Source: Pocillopora verrucosa | Lineage: Eukaryota; Cnidaria; Anthozoa; Scleractinia; Pocilloporidae | Direction of reading: 5' to 3' | Length of the DNA stretch: 64,000 nucleotides | NCBI RefSeq assembly: GCF_036669915.1 | Contig: NC_089322.1 | Location: forward strand, 17,328,219-17,392,218 | Shown here: in pieces, positions 45,926 through 58,169 of the stretch | Position numbering within the stretch: position 1 is the stretch's first letter | Layout: each line of letters starts with the position of its first letter | Position numbers and translations under genes: made by a program | The notes under the pieces: model-generated | Databases searched by the model: none | What the model was told of the DNA's origin: nothing | What the model saw: the letters and a program-made list of their open reading frames with translations, nothing else

Positions 45926-46927
45926 ATGTTTGAGTATTGTTGTTACCTGATTGCTGGATATTGTAAGGATTTTATAGAGAGAAGTTACATGTTCATCACT
46001 TCTAGGAGTTAAAATAACCATTCAAAGTTATCCCAATCACCTACATCCCTAAATATAGTTAAGAAAATAAAGTTAAGTCTGTTCAGACGGTGTGTTCTCT
46101 CTCCAAGCACCAAATGACTATTGAAGTACTGATGGTAATTTAAGTTCTCTCAAAAGCCTCTAACCTCCCCTGAGCATGTGAAGTTTTAATAACTGAAAAA
46201 TTGTATAACTCAACATGAAAGAGTGAAAGTAGATTGGAATTCGTGAACTGAATAATAAATTTCGTTGTTTCCGATACCTACACGAGGAACACGAACCTCG
46301 ATAAACGCTTAAAACGATAATGAAACTCATGCTAACTCGGTGGCTGAAGTAAACCTACCTTTGAGCTGCTGGAAAGAAAACAGCCAGCCTAAAGAATCTT
46401 ATAGAACCAATTATCTTACTTACTGCTTCGTTTAATTTCGAAAGTATGCTCTGAAAGAAAACCGAAGCTAGGGATTTTTACCGAGCTATAAACAGCTTAA
46501 TTACCGTTTGCTCGTTTGAATTTCCCGCGTGTACTTTCAGTTTCTGTCATGCCATCCCCGTTCCATGCCTCTCTCGCCTTCTGTCACGATTGATCACAGG
46601 TAGTCCAAGCTCCAGCTGTGAAATTATTCACCTTGCGATGAATAGCCTTTTCTTCTGTACGCAGAAAATTTCGAAACGGATAACTCGCTAGAATGGGTTC
46701 CCTTCAACGTATTAAGCGGTCAGATAACAAGCGATGCACTGTGGAAGTAAGGTGAGGCAACTGTATTGAGAATTTGACTTATTTTTTTCATTCCTTTGAG
46801 CGGTCGTAAACATTCCCATGCAAACTTTCGCAAGAGATCGTCTCAAAGCTGGAGCTTGGGCTGGCTGTGGTCGATTACATAATGCCACTTCCTCTCTAGA
46901 TGTCAAGGCGAAAACGACGTCGAAAAC

Positions 46928-47677
46928 ATGATCAAAAGCGCTTTGATTCAAGGCGCAAGCCGCGGTATTGGTCTTCAAATGTGCCGTTACTTGCTTTCTA
47001 AACAAACGTCTGTGATTGCAACATGCAGAGACCCTTCAAAAGCCCAAGAATTGACTCAACTTAAAATCGATCATGGCGACCTCCTATCAATTCATCGTGT
47101 CGATGTCTTAGATGAAAATCAAATGTCTGAAGTGGCTGTTAGCGTTGGAGATACGAAACTCGATTTGTTGGTAAACTGCGCTGGGATGCTGCATCCTAGT
47201 GGTAAAGGAGAAACAAGCCTGCGAGAGGTCGATCTACGAAGTCTACAGACGACTTTAGCAACGAATGCGTTAGGCCCCTTGATAATGGCGAAACATTTTA
47301 GTCCAAAGCTAACGAAGAGAACCAGTGCAGATAAGAATGCTTTGGCTGGGATTCTGGTAAATATATCAGCTAGAGTTGGATCGATCTCGGATAATGCTTT
47401 AGGTGGCTGGTACAGTTACAGAATGTCTAAATCGGCTCTCAATATGGCTACGAAAAATCTCAGTATCGAGCTTGGAAGGAAGCGGGTCATATGTGTTTGT
47501 TTACATCCTGGAACAGTGAACACAGATTTGTCGAGACGATACCACAGAAATATTGACCCCGCCAAGATATTTACCCCGGAGTATTCTGTGAATTGCCTCA
47601 TGAAGGTGATTGAAGGACTGGAAGTGAAGGATAATGGGAAGTTTTTTGCTTGGGACGGAAAGGAAATTCCTTGGTAA
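46928..47677 (+). CDS. short-chain dehydrogenase/reductase, C-factor/sniffer-like
   Basis: A single open exon of 249 residues begins MIKSALIQGASRGIGLQMC. The NAD(P)-binding glycine motif is GASRGIG (residues 9-15). The structural NCAG motif is near residue 84, the catalytic serine is in VNISARVGS, and the active-site YSYRMSK tyrosine and lysine are near residues 159-163. PGTVNTDLS follows, as in SDR proteins of the carbonyl reductase/C-factor group. Length and motif spacing are those of a complete classical SDR. Such enzymes use NADPH to reduce carbonyls in the cytosol; the substrate cannot be told. The gene lacks introns, unlike both neighbours, and lies between exportin-T and the kinase in the opposite direction. 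An origin by retroposition or transfer is possible. Confidence 0.88.
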   Translation: MIKSALIQGASRGIGLQMCRYLLSKQTSVIATCRDPSKAQELTQLKIDHGDLLSIHRVDVLDENQMSEVAVSVGDTKLDLLVNCAGMLHPSGKGETSLREVDLRSLQTTLATNALGPLIMAKHFSPKLTKRTSADKNALAGILVNISARVGSISDNALGGWYSYRMSKSALNMATKNLSIELGRKRVICVCLHPGTVNTDLSRRYHRNIDPAKIFTPEYSVNCLMKVIEGLEVKDNGKFFAWDGKEIPW

Positions 47678-47679
47678 AT

Positions 47680-50565
47680 GACGTGTCGTACACGGTCATT
47701 AATGCAAAATTGATCACGGATTATTTTGAAATCTCATTCGAAATTCCCTTGCTGGAAAGGAAAATACTGGCACTTGATCACAAGTAGTCTCATTTTGTGA
47801 TACTTTTGAATAGCATAAGTGAAATTAATTGGCCAAGTGTGGTATTTGATTTAGTAAGCCTTCAAGCATTACACGATCTTACACCAGTATGTCCCCCATA
47901 CTGTTCCCGCACTGACAAGGAGAATTTCTTTAATGATCAAGAGCGTCTTCAGCTGAAGATCTTTTTCTGTATTCTCAGGACCTTAATATTTGACTCAGCA
48001 GTGATGCTATAAGACTGAAGACATCGGTTGCTTATCACTCTTGGGTGTGCAAAGGTTAATTAACTGAATCGAGGTAGCACGATCAGGAGCTTAATACATA
48101 TTGCTTAATTAGCTTGGAATTAAGTGAGTGGTTTCCTTAGAAAGAAAGATCAATGAAGGTGTACATACAAGTAAGAAAGAAATACACTTTTAGCGGTGCA
48201 AAATTCTGCGTATGTCAATGGTCACTCGGCCCTGCTTGATCCCAAATGATTAAAAACACTTGGAAATTAAATATTCTCAGAGCAGTACATTGACAATAAA
48301 TGTGCTGATGGTCACTCACCGCTTATAGCTAACACACAAACTTGCAATTATTTCATCTGCGAGAGCTCCATAGATTCCCCAAATTTTTGTGTACCGCAAG
48401 TGAAGTTAACGCTTTGTTTTCATGAAGTATTTTCAAAAGGTTGCCTAGATCTAATTAGTCATCTTTTCACACGAAGACACTGCAAAAGAGAATTTATCCA
48501 CTTCAGCATTTCCTCAGGTAAAACGATACACGCAGATACTTAACTTGTCGTAAAATTCCTTTCGAACTCATCAGAAAAGCCGGATGATAACACAGAGTTG
48601 ATTATTCCGAGAAAAAAGGTAACTCAGTCCAGTTTCGATCCTTCCGCCGGTTTTTCCAAGAATATAAACAGATATACCTTTTAAGGGAAATGTGGGACAA
48701 GAAAGATCGAAGAAGAATTAGGTTACAAAAGATCGGTATTGAGCCTACAATCAATGAGCAACTGGTCTTAGAATTTTGGTTCGAGGGAAACATTCCAATT
48801 TCCCAAAGACTTCCTCGACAATTTGCCTATTTCAATAAGTTCTTTTTCTCTGCGCCTCAATTTCCATTTCTGAATTTTGTAACCCACTTGGAGCGACGAA
48901 GATAACTCATGGTAAGATTTCTACACAGTTTCGTTCTACCTTCGCCATTGTTTTCTTTATCCAAGACTGTATGCATAATAAAGTAAAGGGCTGAGCGGAT
49001 ATCTTACCCAACTTAATTCTACGAAAGGTGACAGAACAGATAATAACAAAACATGACGGTTTTCAAAGGTTGTTATTTCTTTATCTAGAGTTCCTCTGCC
49101 TGTCTCTAAACATGAACGCTACTTAATGTTCGTAAAAAGCGTAAAAAAAAATATGTCTATGCCTGAATAACAAGTTTGTGTTCGTGGTTGACGAAATACA
49201 GTGGAAAAACAAAGGCAACGTAAGAAAAAAATATGGTTGACTTCTTTGGGTTAATTTAAAGCGAAATTCTTTCTTCTGTACAAGTAGGATACTATTAACA
49301 AATCAAGGTCTTGAAATAATTTATAATAACAAATTAACATTATTAAGAACCGGGTTAGAGCGAAAGCAGACAGCAAAAATTTAACTTTTCTTGTCTGCCT
49401 TTGAGCAATAAATTGAATATATTTGCATTTTTGTGAATATGAGTAATACTTCTGCAGGAAATTTATGGCGATTAGAGACCTACAAGTGAACCCCAAAGTA
49501 AATTTCTCCATTTGCCAGCAAACGCTTAAATATGCATGCACAGACTGACTGGTTTCCTAGCCATAATATTCAAATTTAAGAATTGTAATCCCAGGAGCGA
49601 TCAAGGGACACTTTTCCACCTTGCAATATCAATATAATGTCAAGCAGAAAGGTGATGGAGAGCAAGAAAAATCATCACCAGCGGGATGATGCTTGACTTG
49701 ACACCAAATTCTCAGAACTAATGGTATATGAAATGTAAGGCAGACGGTGCAGAGAATTAATATTTAGATCTTAGGAGTGAACGGGATAGAGGCACACTGC
49801 CTTTCTCTGACTAGTGTGTTCTTCTAAAAAGAGTCCCGTTGAAGATACATGTAATTTGTTTGTTTTTTTACAGAATAATATTTACCCTCTAGACGTAACA
49901 ATGGATCTGTTCAACACCCTTTCACTGAGCGAGATTGCGGTACCCTTAAATAAAGGCTCAGTTTAAAAGTTTTAGACTGAAGTAAGTGCTGTCACCTTTA
50001 CAGGAAAACCCACCATCATAAATCGGTGACCCTGCTACCAATATAAAAGAATTTGTAGAAAATTCGGTGCTATTTTCTATTCAAAAGAGAGCAGATTTGC
50101 AATTTTGACAGGTTTACCAAATACTGACTCTTTTTAAAATAAAAGAATAGCTTATGAGGTAGTTTAGTATGTTCAAGATAATTTCAAGAACCGTTTTAGG
50201 CTTTGCTCAAATTGTAAATATCATTCAACCTTTGATCTGTAAAATTTTGTGTTTAACACTAACTGTTTCGATTTTCTTATTCGGGGACGCTGTCATCTCT
50301 ATGATAAAATTAAAGTTAAACTCTATCCTCTGTTTTTACAGCCACCACACTGTAACTACATATATTAATATTAAACAAAACTCGTTCCCTCCGTCTGGTG
50401 GTGAAGGGACTTAGCCTTGGTCAAGAACGAAGGTTGGTGAAAAAAGCCTGAAAACAATAAATAAATAAACAGTTGTTGACCACAAACATCATACAAAGCA
50501 CTGAAAGCATGCCGACTACCATTGCATTTAAATATTTAATTTAGATAGGATTAGGGAGAATTAGG
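47680..50565. other. non-coding interval between the SDR gene and the exportin-T 3' end
   Basis: No gene was supported. It contains a diverged reverse-oriented AACCCTTT family 1 copy (about 47880-48055) and a family 2 copy (49570-49795). The longer open frames (48690, 49251, 50169) show no domain, splice or codon support. Confidence 0.4.
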
Positions 50566-50571
50566 TTTATT
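50566..50571 (-). terminator. candidate poly(A) signal of exportin-T
   Basis: AATAAA on the minus strand, about 300 bases past the stop codon at 50870-50872. Plausible spacing for a 3' untranslated region. Confidence 0.35.
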
Positions 50572-50642
50572 ACTATTCTATACACCATCATTGGAGATCG
50601 CGGAGCACGAATAGGCAGATTCAGCACCGTTCCTATTTGGCT

Positions 50643-50690
50643 CGTCACGCAACGATAAAAGCGCGTTCCGTAACGAGTGTTGCGTGACGG
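50643..50690. repeat. stem-loop in the exportin-T 3' untranslated region
   Basis: CGTCACGCAAC and its exact inverse GTTGCGTGACG enclose a 26-base loop. The stem would form in the exportin-T transcript if the 3' end is at about 50560. It may instead be the core of a small foldback repeat. Confidence 0.5.
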
Positions 50691-50869
50691 AAAGCATAAC
50701 GGCGTGGGAAACTTAAGCCTGGATAAAGAGTCATTTAGATGCGATACAATTACCATTACTTGTCTCGGCTTTAACAGAGAGGAATCGTAAATGCAGAAAA
50801 CACACGAGAAAAGAAGTAAATAAAAGGAAAAAAATATAAATCAATGAATAAATGAATAACATAAACAAG

Positions 50870-53800
50870 TCATTCCCAAGGTACCTTTATATAGTTCTTG
50901 AAGGTTTTTATGTCTGCGTGCTGTAAAGCCCTTGTATATTCCTAAGAATACAGTAAAAAAAAACAAGCAAACAAACAAACAAATTAACAATATCCGTCAG
51001 GGAAGGGAAGGAGTCAGTTGGGGGGAATGTTCGTCAGGAATGTCCATGGGGAATGTCCGCAGGATTAAGTCCGGGGAAAAAATCCAGAAGGTAATGTCCA
51101 GATGTAGCGTTCAGATTGACGTCGGGGGCATGATGTTTAAGGGTAACGTCCGTAGGTAAAATACGAAGGTTGTTCGGGAGGCTATTTCCAGGGGCAAGGG
51201 GGGGGGGGAAAAGAAACGTCTGAGGGTATTTCCCCAGGGGGGGGGGGCAGGGATGACGCAATGGTGAAAGCGTTCCAGTTTGATTTCCAGACCTGGCGTT
51301 ACATATGGGTTTTATTTGATGTTGTTCCAAGGGTTTTTTCTCCCCGTCCCCCTCTGCGAAGAACAACACTCCAAATTCTTATTTCGACCTGGAAAACAAA
51401 TGAGGGAGACCCGACAAAGAGAGTTGATCGATAAACCATCCACGGTAAGCTAGCGCCTACCTGAATGAGTCCTGGTGCAATCTGAAGTGTTGGAAGGTAT
51501 TTGTTCTGTAGGAATTCTATAAACTCTATTCCCTGAAAGCCACAAAAAAAGAGGATATTAATCCAGGAGTATTCTCACCAGCGATTGACATGCAAATTCT
51601 TCTTAAGTTTTTCTACATCAGCCAATAGGAAAGTGAAAAAAGTCTTAACTGGAGCCCAGTGGCCCACCCGGCCAGAACTTATCTCGGTTTCCTTCGCATG
51701 AAGCTACAACAAATGGAGGAGTATCACAACTCCTTATCCCCTGGATAGGATGCTAGTCCATCACAAGGTTATCTCTTAGCATTTCATCAGGCTTCCCCGA
51801 CAACTCACCGGGTGAATATTCCTAGGTGGACAGAGGCACTGTGAGGGTGAATTGTTTTGCAAACAACACATTGACCCGTCCAGGTCTCGAGCCCAGACCG
51901 TCTCTCCCACGTCAGTTTATAAGTAATAAAAGTTAAGTTTTAAACTTAACTGGAGGACTTCATTTTTATATAACAGTAAATTATCCCAACCAATTTACAA
52001 AGATGCCCTTCGGCTAAAAATTGATTGGATGTTTAGTCATATCTATTGACTGCAAACAGCCATACCTGTTTCTGCAAAATCATTTTCTGCGTGAGAGCAA
52101 TTTCCTGCAAAGCCTGTTGGACAGACAAAACGGTCATGAGCAGAAATTTTAACCTGTTTAGAAGTCGTAAATATTTTTGGTTTTCTTTGAACAAAGCTCA
52201 GACGAGAACCGCTCTAACGCGATAGCTACGTAAAAGAAACTATTCACAATGACGAAGAAGGCTTTAGGAAGGTCAAATATCCTAGCTGATTGAGACCCAA
52301 CGGGATAGAGCAATTTAAAATTGAGTATAAAAAGTAATCCTGGATTGCTTTGTTTTCGCTTTACTTTGCTCTATGATTGGTCCTGAAAACTCGTGCCCCT
52401 CTCTCAGCCAATCAGAGGAGACACTAAAACCAACCACGACTTGGTCGCCCGCGTTTTCCCGCGCTTTAGCGGTTTGATTATTTCGACTTTACCTTCACAT
52501 TGGTTCTTTAAGGTAACTTCCGATTCCTTTGGTTTTGGTTTTCCAATGATTAATCGGAAAGGGCTCTGTATGCTATCATAGAGGGAAGGTAAGTTACAAC
52601 GCTCTCTCTGAGCACTAAAAAATAAGACGAGAGAGGCTAATAGTTACATACCAAAATAGTCTGTGCGTCATTCATGTCAAAGTTCGACTTCATTGGAGCC
52701 ACAAACGTTGCAGGTACAATATTTTCGTAAATGAACTCTCTGAAACCATTCAATCCATTGCTGCCACCTACGAGGAGTGAACGAGACACAATTTTAATCA
52801 TGATTCTCCAAATAATAAAATTCACTTTTAGAAAACAGAAGTAGAAATCCTTACCCCAGAGTTCAACCAGTTTACGAAGAATATTGAAGGAAATCTTTTG
52901 AGCCTGATAATAACACAGAAGAAATCATTTAAAGAATGTCTTCCATTAATGCGAGGGGCAAGAGGGCAGGGCGAAGGTTTGTAAGAAATTACACATCTTG
53001 CGTTGAAAGAGTGTAAACGTCGTACACACGTGGGCGGAACGTTGTTTATTTTTCACAATTCTGGATTTAAAATCAGACAACAAAAAAAGTATTTACCACC
53101 GGATCTGGAAATTCTACTCCTCCCTGAATCAATGTCAACAACACCTGGTGCAAATCATGGGGAGCTGATATGAAAAAAAGGAGATAGCACAATGTAAATT
53201 TTCAAAAGAAAAGAAAGGGGGAAAAACATGAGATTAAAAAGGGGAACAAAATAAAAACCATACCACAGTACAGTAACCCTTTAATAGTTGACACGACAAC
53301 AAGTAAAATCTTCAAAAAAGGGATAAGGTCCGACGAATCGGTCAGTCCATTTCCACCTTAGCTTATCTCTGTTTCCTAAAGAGATACAGTGCTTCCTACT
53401 CCTCCACAATGGAAATGTGGTCCATTGCCAGCAGCCCTCCAATAAGGTTCCCCGACAATTTGCCAATACCTATTTACACTCCCGGGTGGGGAGAGGCTAC
53501 ATAACGAAGTCTCGCTCATACCGCGGTTTTATGCGAGCAGTGGGCCCAAGGGATTCTCTATAAGTGGGTTGATTTAATCAAATAAATGTCATTCCACTGT
53601 TAGCTTTCGGTCTTCTGGACACTGTTCATAAAAATGATTGTTAAAAAACGGCTAAATTTTGTGGAAACAAGCAGCTCATAGAGTCTCTTTAAACGACACA
53701 GCACAATGGCTCAACCATGGTTGAAGCCCAGAAGTCTTGATCTGGAGTTCAGCACACGCTGGAGGAGAAAGGTGTATATAAAAAAAAAACGAATGGAGAG

Positions 53801-56800
53801 AAGAAACGAGAACCTGTCACTCACTTTGAGAGGTGAGGACCACTGTCACATCATTAGTTACCACAGCACCCACAAACAAGAAATAACTACGCCTCAGAGT
53901 TTCCTTTTCCTTGACAGCCTGCAAGAAATTATGAACAACATTACCGTAAGTGCTAAATAGAATGGGGCGTCATATTGCACTTAGAAAGTAGGGGGAGCTA
54001 AAACGTCTGCGACAGGAAAAGAATGAACTGTTTTGGACGCATGTCGGTTATGAAACTCGTAACTGCAACGCGCTGACACAAAATTTTCACGCCTTTACCG
54101 AGTGCGTGTAGACTATCGACATGTTCTCAAGATACGTTTGGAACAAATCAAGATAAGCTCACTCAAAATTAGAGAACAAGTTGGGTTTGATGTCGAAGAA
54201 GGAAAACATTTCACTTTCACAACTTGAGCATAGGGAAGAGATGATCCTTGAGTCTAGCGCTATTTCAGGAGGGAGCGGGGTTATCCTATGGCTCGTTTCA
54301 GCCTAGGAGAGATAAGTTTATAGATTCCCCCTACAATTTCAACGATTATCAAGTAGACCGCTAATGAGACGAAAGACAACTACCAATTAGGGGACATTGT
54401 TCTGATAGGACTGCTAGTTCTCCAGACTAGCAAACAAACAAATAAATATGTGGTTATTAAATGACAGAATTTTTTATCAGATCTTGAGATTTAAGATGTT
54501 TAGGAGGCCTTCGTAACCTGTGCATCTTTTTCATCCGCTGGTTTGCCAAGGACCGTGAAGATTGTGTTAACAATTGCCATGAAAACGTCCCTGAGGAAGG
54601 GGCCAATTTGAGTCTAGGAGGAAACGTGAAAACAAAAAAAGAGAAATATTGAGCTCGTATGACTTGGTCATTGATATTACAAATTCGTACAACTAAAACC
54701 GATAAGAAAATGGAGGAATCGAAGAAGAGTAGAAGAATCTCAACTTAAGGGTCCTTGACTCAGCCGTACCTTCGAGATTTCTTATTACGTTTATCCCTTG
54801 GAACTTCGCGAAAGCAATGGAGAAGGGCAAATATGTCATTTACAAATATGCATAAGAAGACACTCTAGAAATGTACCTTGAATCTGCTGATGATCTGATT
54901 GATCAGCGGAATGAATTCTTGAATGTCCCGCGCCTGGAACAAAACAAAGAAAATCTTTGAATCACTTAAATTAGAAAGTACTGTGCTGGTCTCCCTGTGA
55001 GCGTTTCGAAAATTAAATGCAGCCAGATTTTGGTTCAAGCCCAGCATATGGCATACAAGCGAGTCTCGTTCTTTAGTGAGAAGGAAGAGGGGGAGGTCTG
55101 GTGTCTAGCAGGCTGGATCGAAACGGGCACCACCAAGCTCTAAATGATTCCGAGAACACCTTCGCGACGTAGAAAGAAATGACAAGGACGCATCCAAACC
55201 AGTTTCTACACACTTTAATCTCCCTAACCGTTCTAAGCAGCATATGGCAATTTGCGGCCTTTCCCTACATTTAAGCAGGCTGAAAAGCCGCAAAACTCTA
55301 GAACAAAAATTTACCTTTCCAATCGGCACTGGTAATCCCCACGGTATCACAGAGCGCTTTTAATTTATTATTGTTTTCTCGTCACCATATTCCCACCAAT
55401 AGCGTAGCTCCATTTTCGGCATATAAACACATAACTTACAATTTCTCCAATCGCTCTGACGAAGGGCTAATGCTTGAAACTTCAGCTTTTAAACTCTTTA
55501 CGATGGCTAATTTACATCATCAGCTCAGTTGATAATACTAAATTACCCCGTTATACTCTCCCACCAACGCAGCACTACAGTTTTCTTAAAACCTTACCCC
55601 CCTTACTGAGGTAATTGCACTTATCGTACAAGCTGAAACTTTACACACAAACCCAATCCATCTCAAGGAACATCATCGAGCCACGGGAATGATGAAATAT
55701 TGCGGAGAATCTGCCATAGACTAGCTTCCCACCAAGGGAAATACATTGTAATATTTCATTTCCAACCTGTGCTTTCTTCATCAGTATATACGTCATGCCT
55801 CCATTGGTACTTACCGTGCAATCTTCCAGCAAATGTGAAACTGCAACAGGGATGAAGGGTAGCACTCCCTCGCCCAGGCAAACAATCATCCTGTGGAGGT
55901 ACTGCCGCACACCAGAGTGAATGGTGTCTCGATGAATAGGTATGTGCAGCGCTTTGAGGAAAATTGGCAAAGCCTGAAAAGTGGAAGTGCAAATGTAAAT
56001 GTAAAGAAATCTGGAACAGTCTATCCTGATGAGAAGCGTCTTTTTTCGGTTTTTCTTTTGTTTTTTTTTGTTTTTTCCAGAGCACTTACAGCTCCTAACC
56101 ATTCTGGTGACACACTACATAGGGTAGTGACCAGCGACTAATTTCTCCTTACAATATCGCCTCTGAATCAAACACAAAACTCACGAAAATAAGGGAAATG
56201 ATTGCCAACTAAAGAAGCTCTTGATTGTTAAACAAATTCTCCTTGTCTACACTTTAAGAAATGTTTAGAAAACAGTATGGAGAATAGGCATGCTGATGTT
56301 AGGGCGTAAAGGGTTAAATTACCTCTGTAAAACATGGTGCACAGCCACTTTCTTTTAGGGCTTGCTGGTTGGGGAAAGCTTTACTGGCTCGACTGAAATA
56401 AAAGAAAGCAGAAGCTTATCAGGTAGTTTTCGTAGTAAGTGTCCTAAAATCCACGATCAACGATATAATGATGGCCGATCAGAATAAAGAAAATTATTAC
56501 AAAGAGCAAACTAGAACAAGCAAAACCGTCGTGAATACAGCAAAATGCGACTGTTTAAGCCGTGTTTGGTTTAGTGTTTTCATCTGATTCGTTGAGGCGA
56601 ATGGAGGCAAACGCGAGGCGAGCGCAAAGTGTAAGTCCAGCGCGAGGGGAGGAGCACAAGATTCGCACTTCGCCTTGCCTCCGTTCGACAGAAAAAGGCA
56701 AAAACAAAAATTACGCCTATTTGCAAGCTAGGTTGGAAACGGATCATGTAGCTAGACTTAGGGACAGGCGACATTTTTCCGTTCCATTGACGAACAGAGA

Positions 56801-58124
56801 TGAGCGCGAGGACAGGATGAGTGGCGAAGCACGCGCGAAGAGAGGGGCTCGAAAGAAGTGACTGAAATGTAATTTTTTTTGCTCCCTCCCCCCCCCCTCC
56901 TTTCCCAGGAGCTAGACTCCCCATAGCGCTCTCCTTCTGATTTTGATTTCTTCCGCTTTTCGGAAAAAACGCAAAAAAGGTGTCAATCTCAGGCTACCAC
57001 AAATCCCACGTTGTTTGGTAAACCCAAAGGAATCTTGGACGCTTTCGATACTCAATAAAAATTTCGTAACAAATTAAATTTTCAGTTAATTAAAATCTCT
57101 AGGCGGCTCTAGCTCAACAATCCAATAAAGTCCATGAAGATAAGAAATGTCATAGAGAAAGCGCAGTTTTGTCCTTTTTGTGACACAAAATCTTGTAAAA
57201 TCTCCAGAGTTACCTTGCATAGGCAACAAGATGATAGAGCTGCTGGGCAAACATCAGGGAAGAGGCATCATTGGTCTCCGACATTAGCTGAAATGAAATA
57301 AAATACCATAAATAATGATTTACAGCAATAACTAACTGAAAAAAGTCACATGATGGCAATCTCCACTTGAGTGTCAAAGGTCATCCGGGATTGCAGAAAA
57401 AAACAAAAAACAAAAGAAAACTCATGCAAACGGAAACCAATCACGAGTTAGCCACCCGCGTTTTCCCGCGCTTTGGGCAGTAGGCTTGTTCTTACTCTGA
57501 GTTCTCATTGGCTCTTTATGAGATTTTCCTTCGCTCTGATTGGCCGGTTGTGATTACTTAGGTTTTGGTCCCATTACACTCAATTGAGAAGCATTCTGGT
57601 TCAAATCCCTGATTGCCAACTGACTTTCTGACTTAACGTGGATACATCCTTGTTTCTATGTATTGACTGGCCATAGAGGGGCTTCACTATGCAAGTACCG
57701 TTACCTTGCTAACAACTGAATCAAACTTTTCGATGATAGGGGACAGTAAGTCCTTCATGTACATCAGCTGCTTCTGAAAATGAAAAGATAAAGAAAAATT
57801 ATGAAGTTAACTTCGTCGCTTACGAGTCTTAGATAACAAACGAGACCCTTGCAAGTGCAGTAGCTTCCCTGCAATTCTACGGAAATTTCTTTATCGTATG
57901 ACATATGGAGCTAAGAATTACACCAAAACGTGTTGGTACGATTTCTATATTCAGTCTGAAGCTGGGTATGAGATCAAACATTTTGATCTAAAAATAGAGG
58001 ATTTTTGTATTCTCCGTTGTGTAAAGGGGCATTGCGTATAAAATAATTTTTTTTCCATCTGCATAGGAACACTTGCATACCGCCATTTGAAGCTCTCCGG
58101 CTTAACCCTTTACAAATGAATAAA

Positions 58125-58169
<45 letters not shown>

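Noticed and set aside
56562..56924. Overlapping plus and minus frames of about 100 codons
   Set aside because: Both lie in an exportin-T intron. The arginine-rich composition comes from locally GC-rich sequence, and no domain or splice support is seen.
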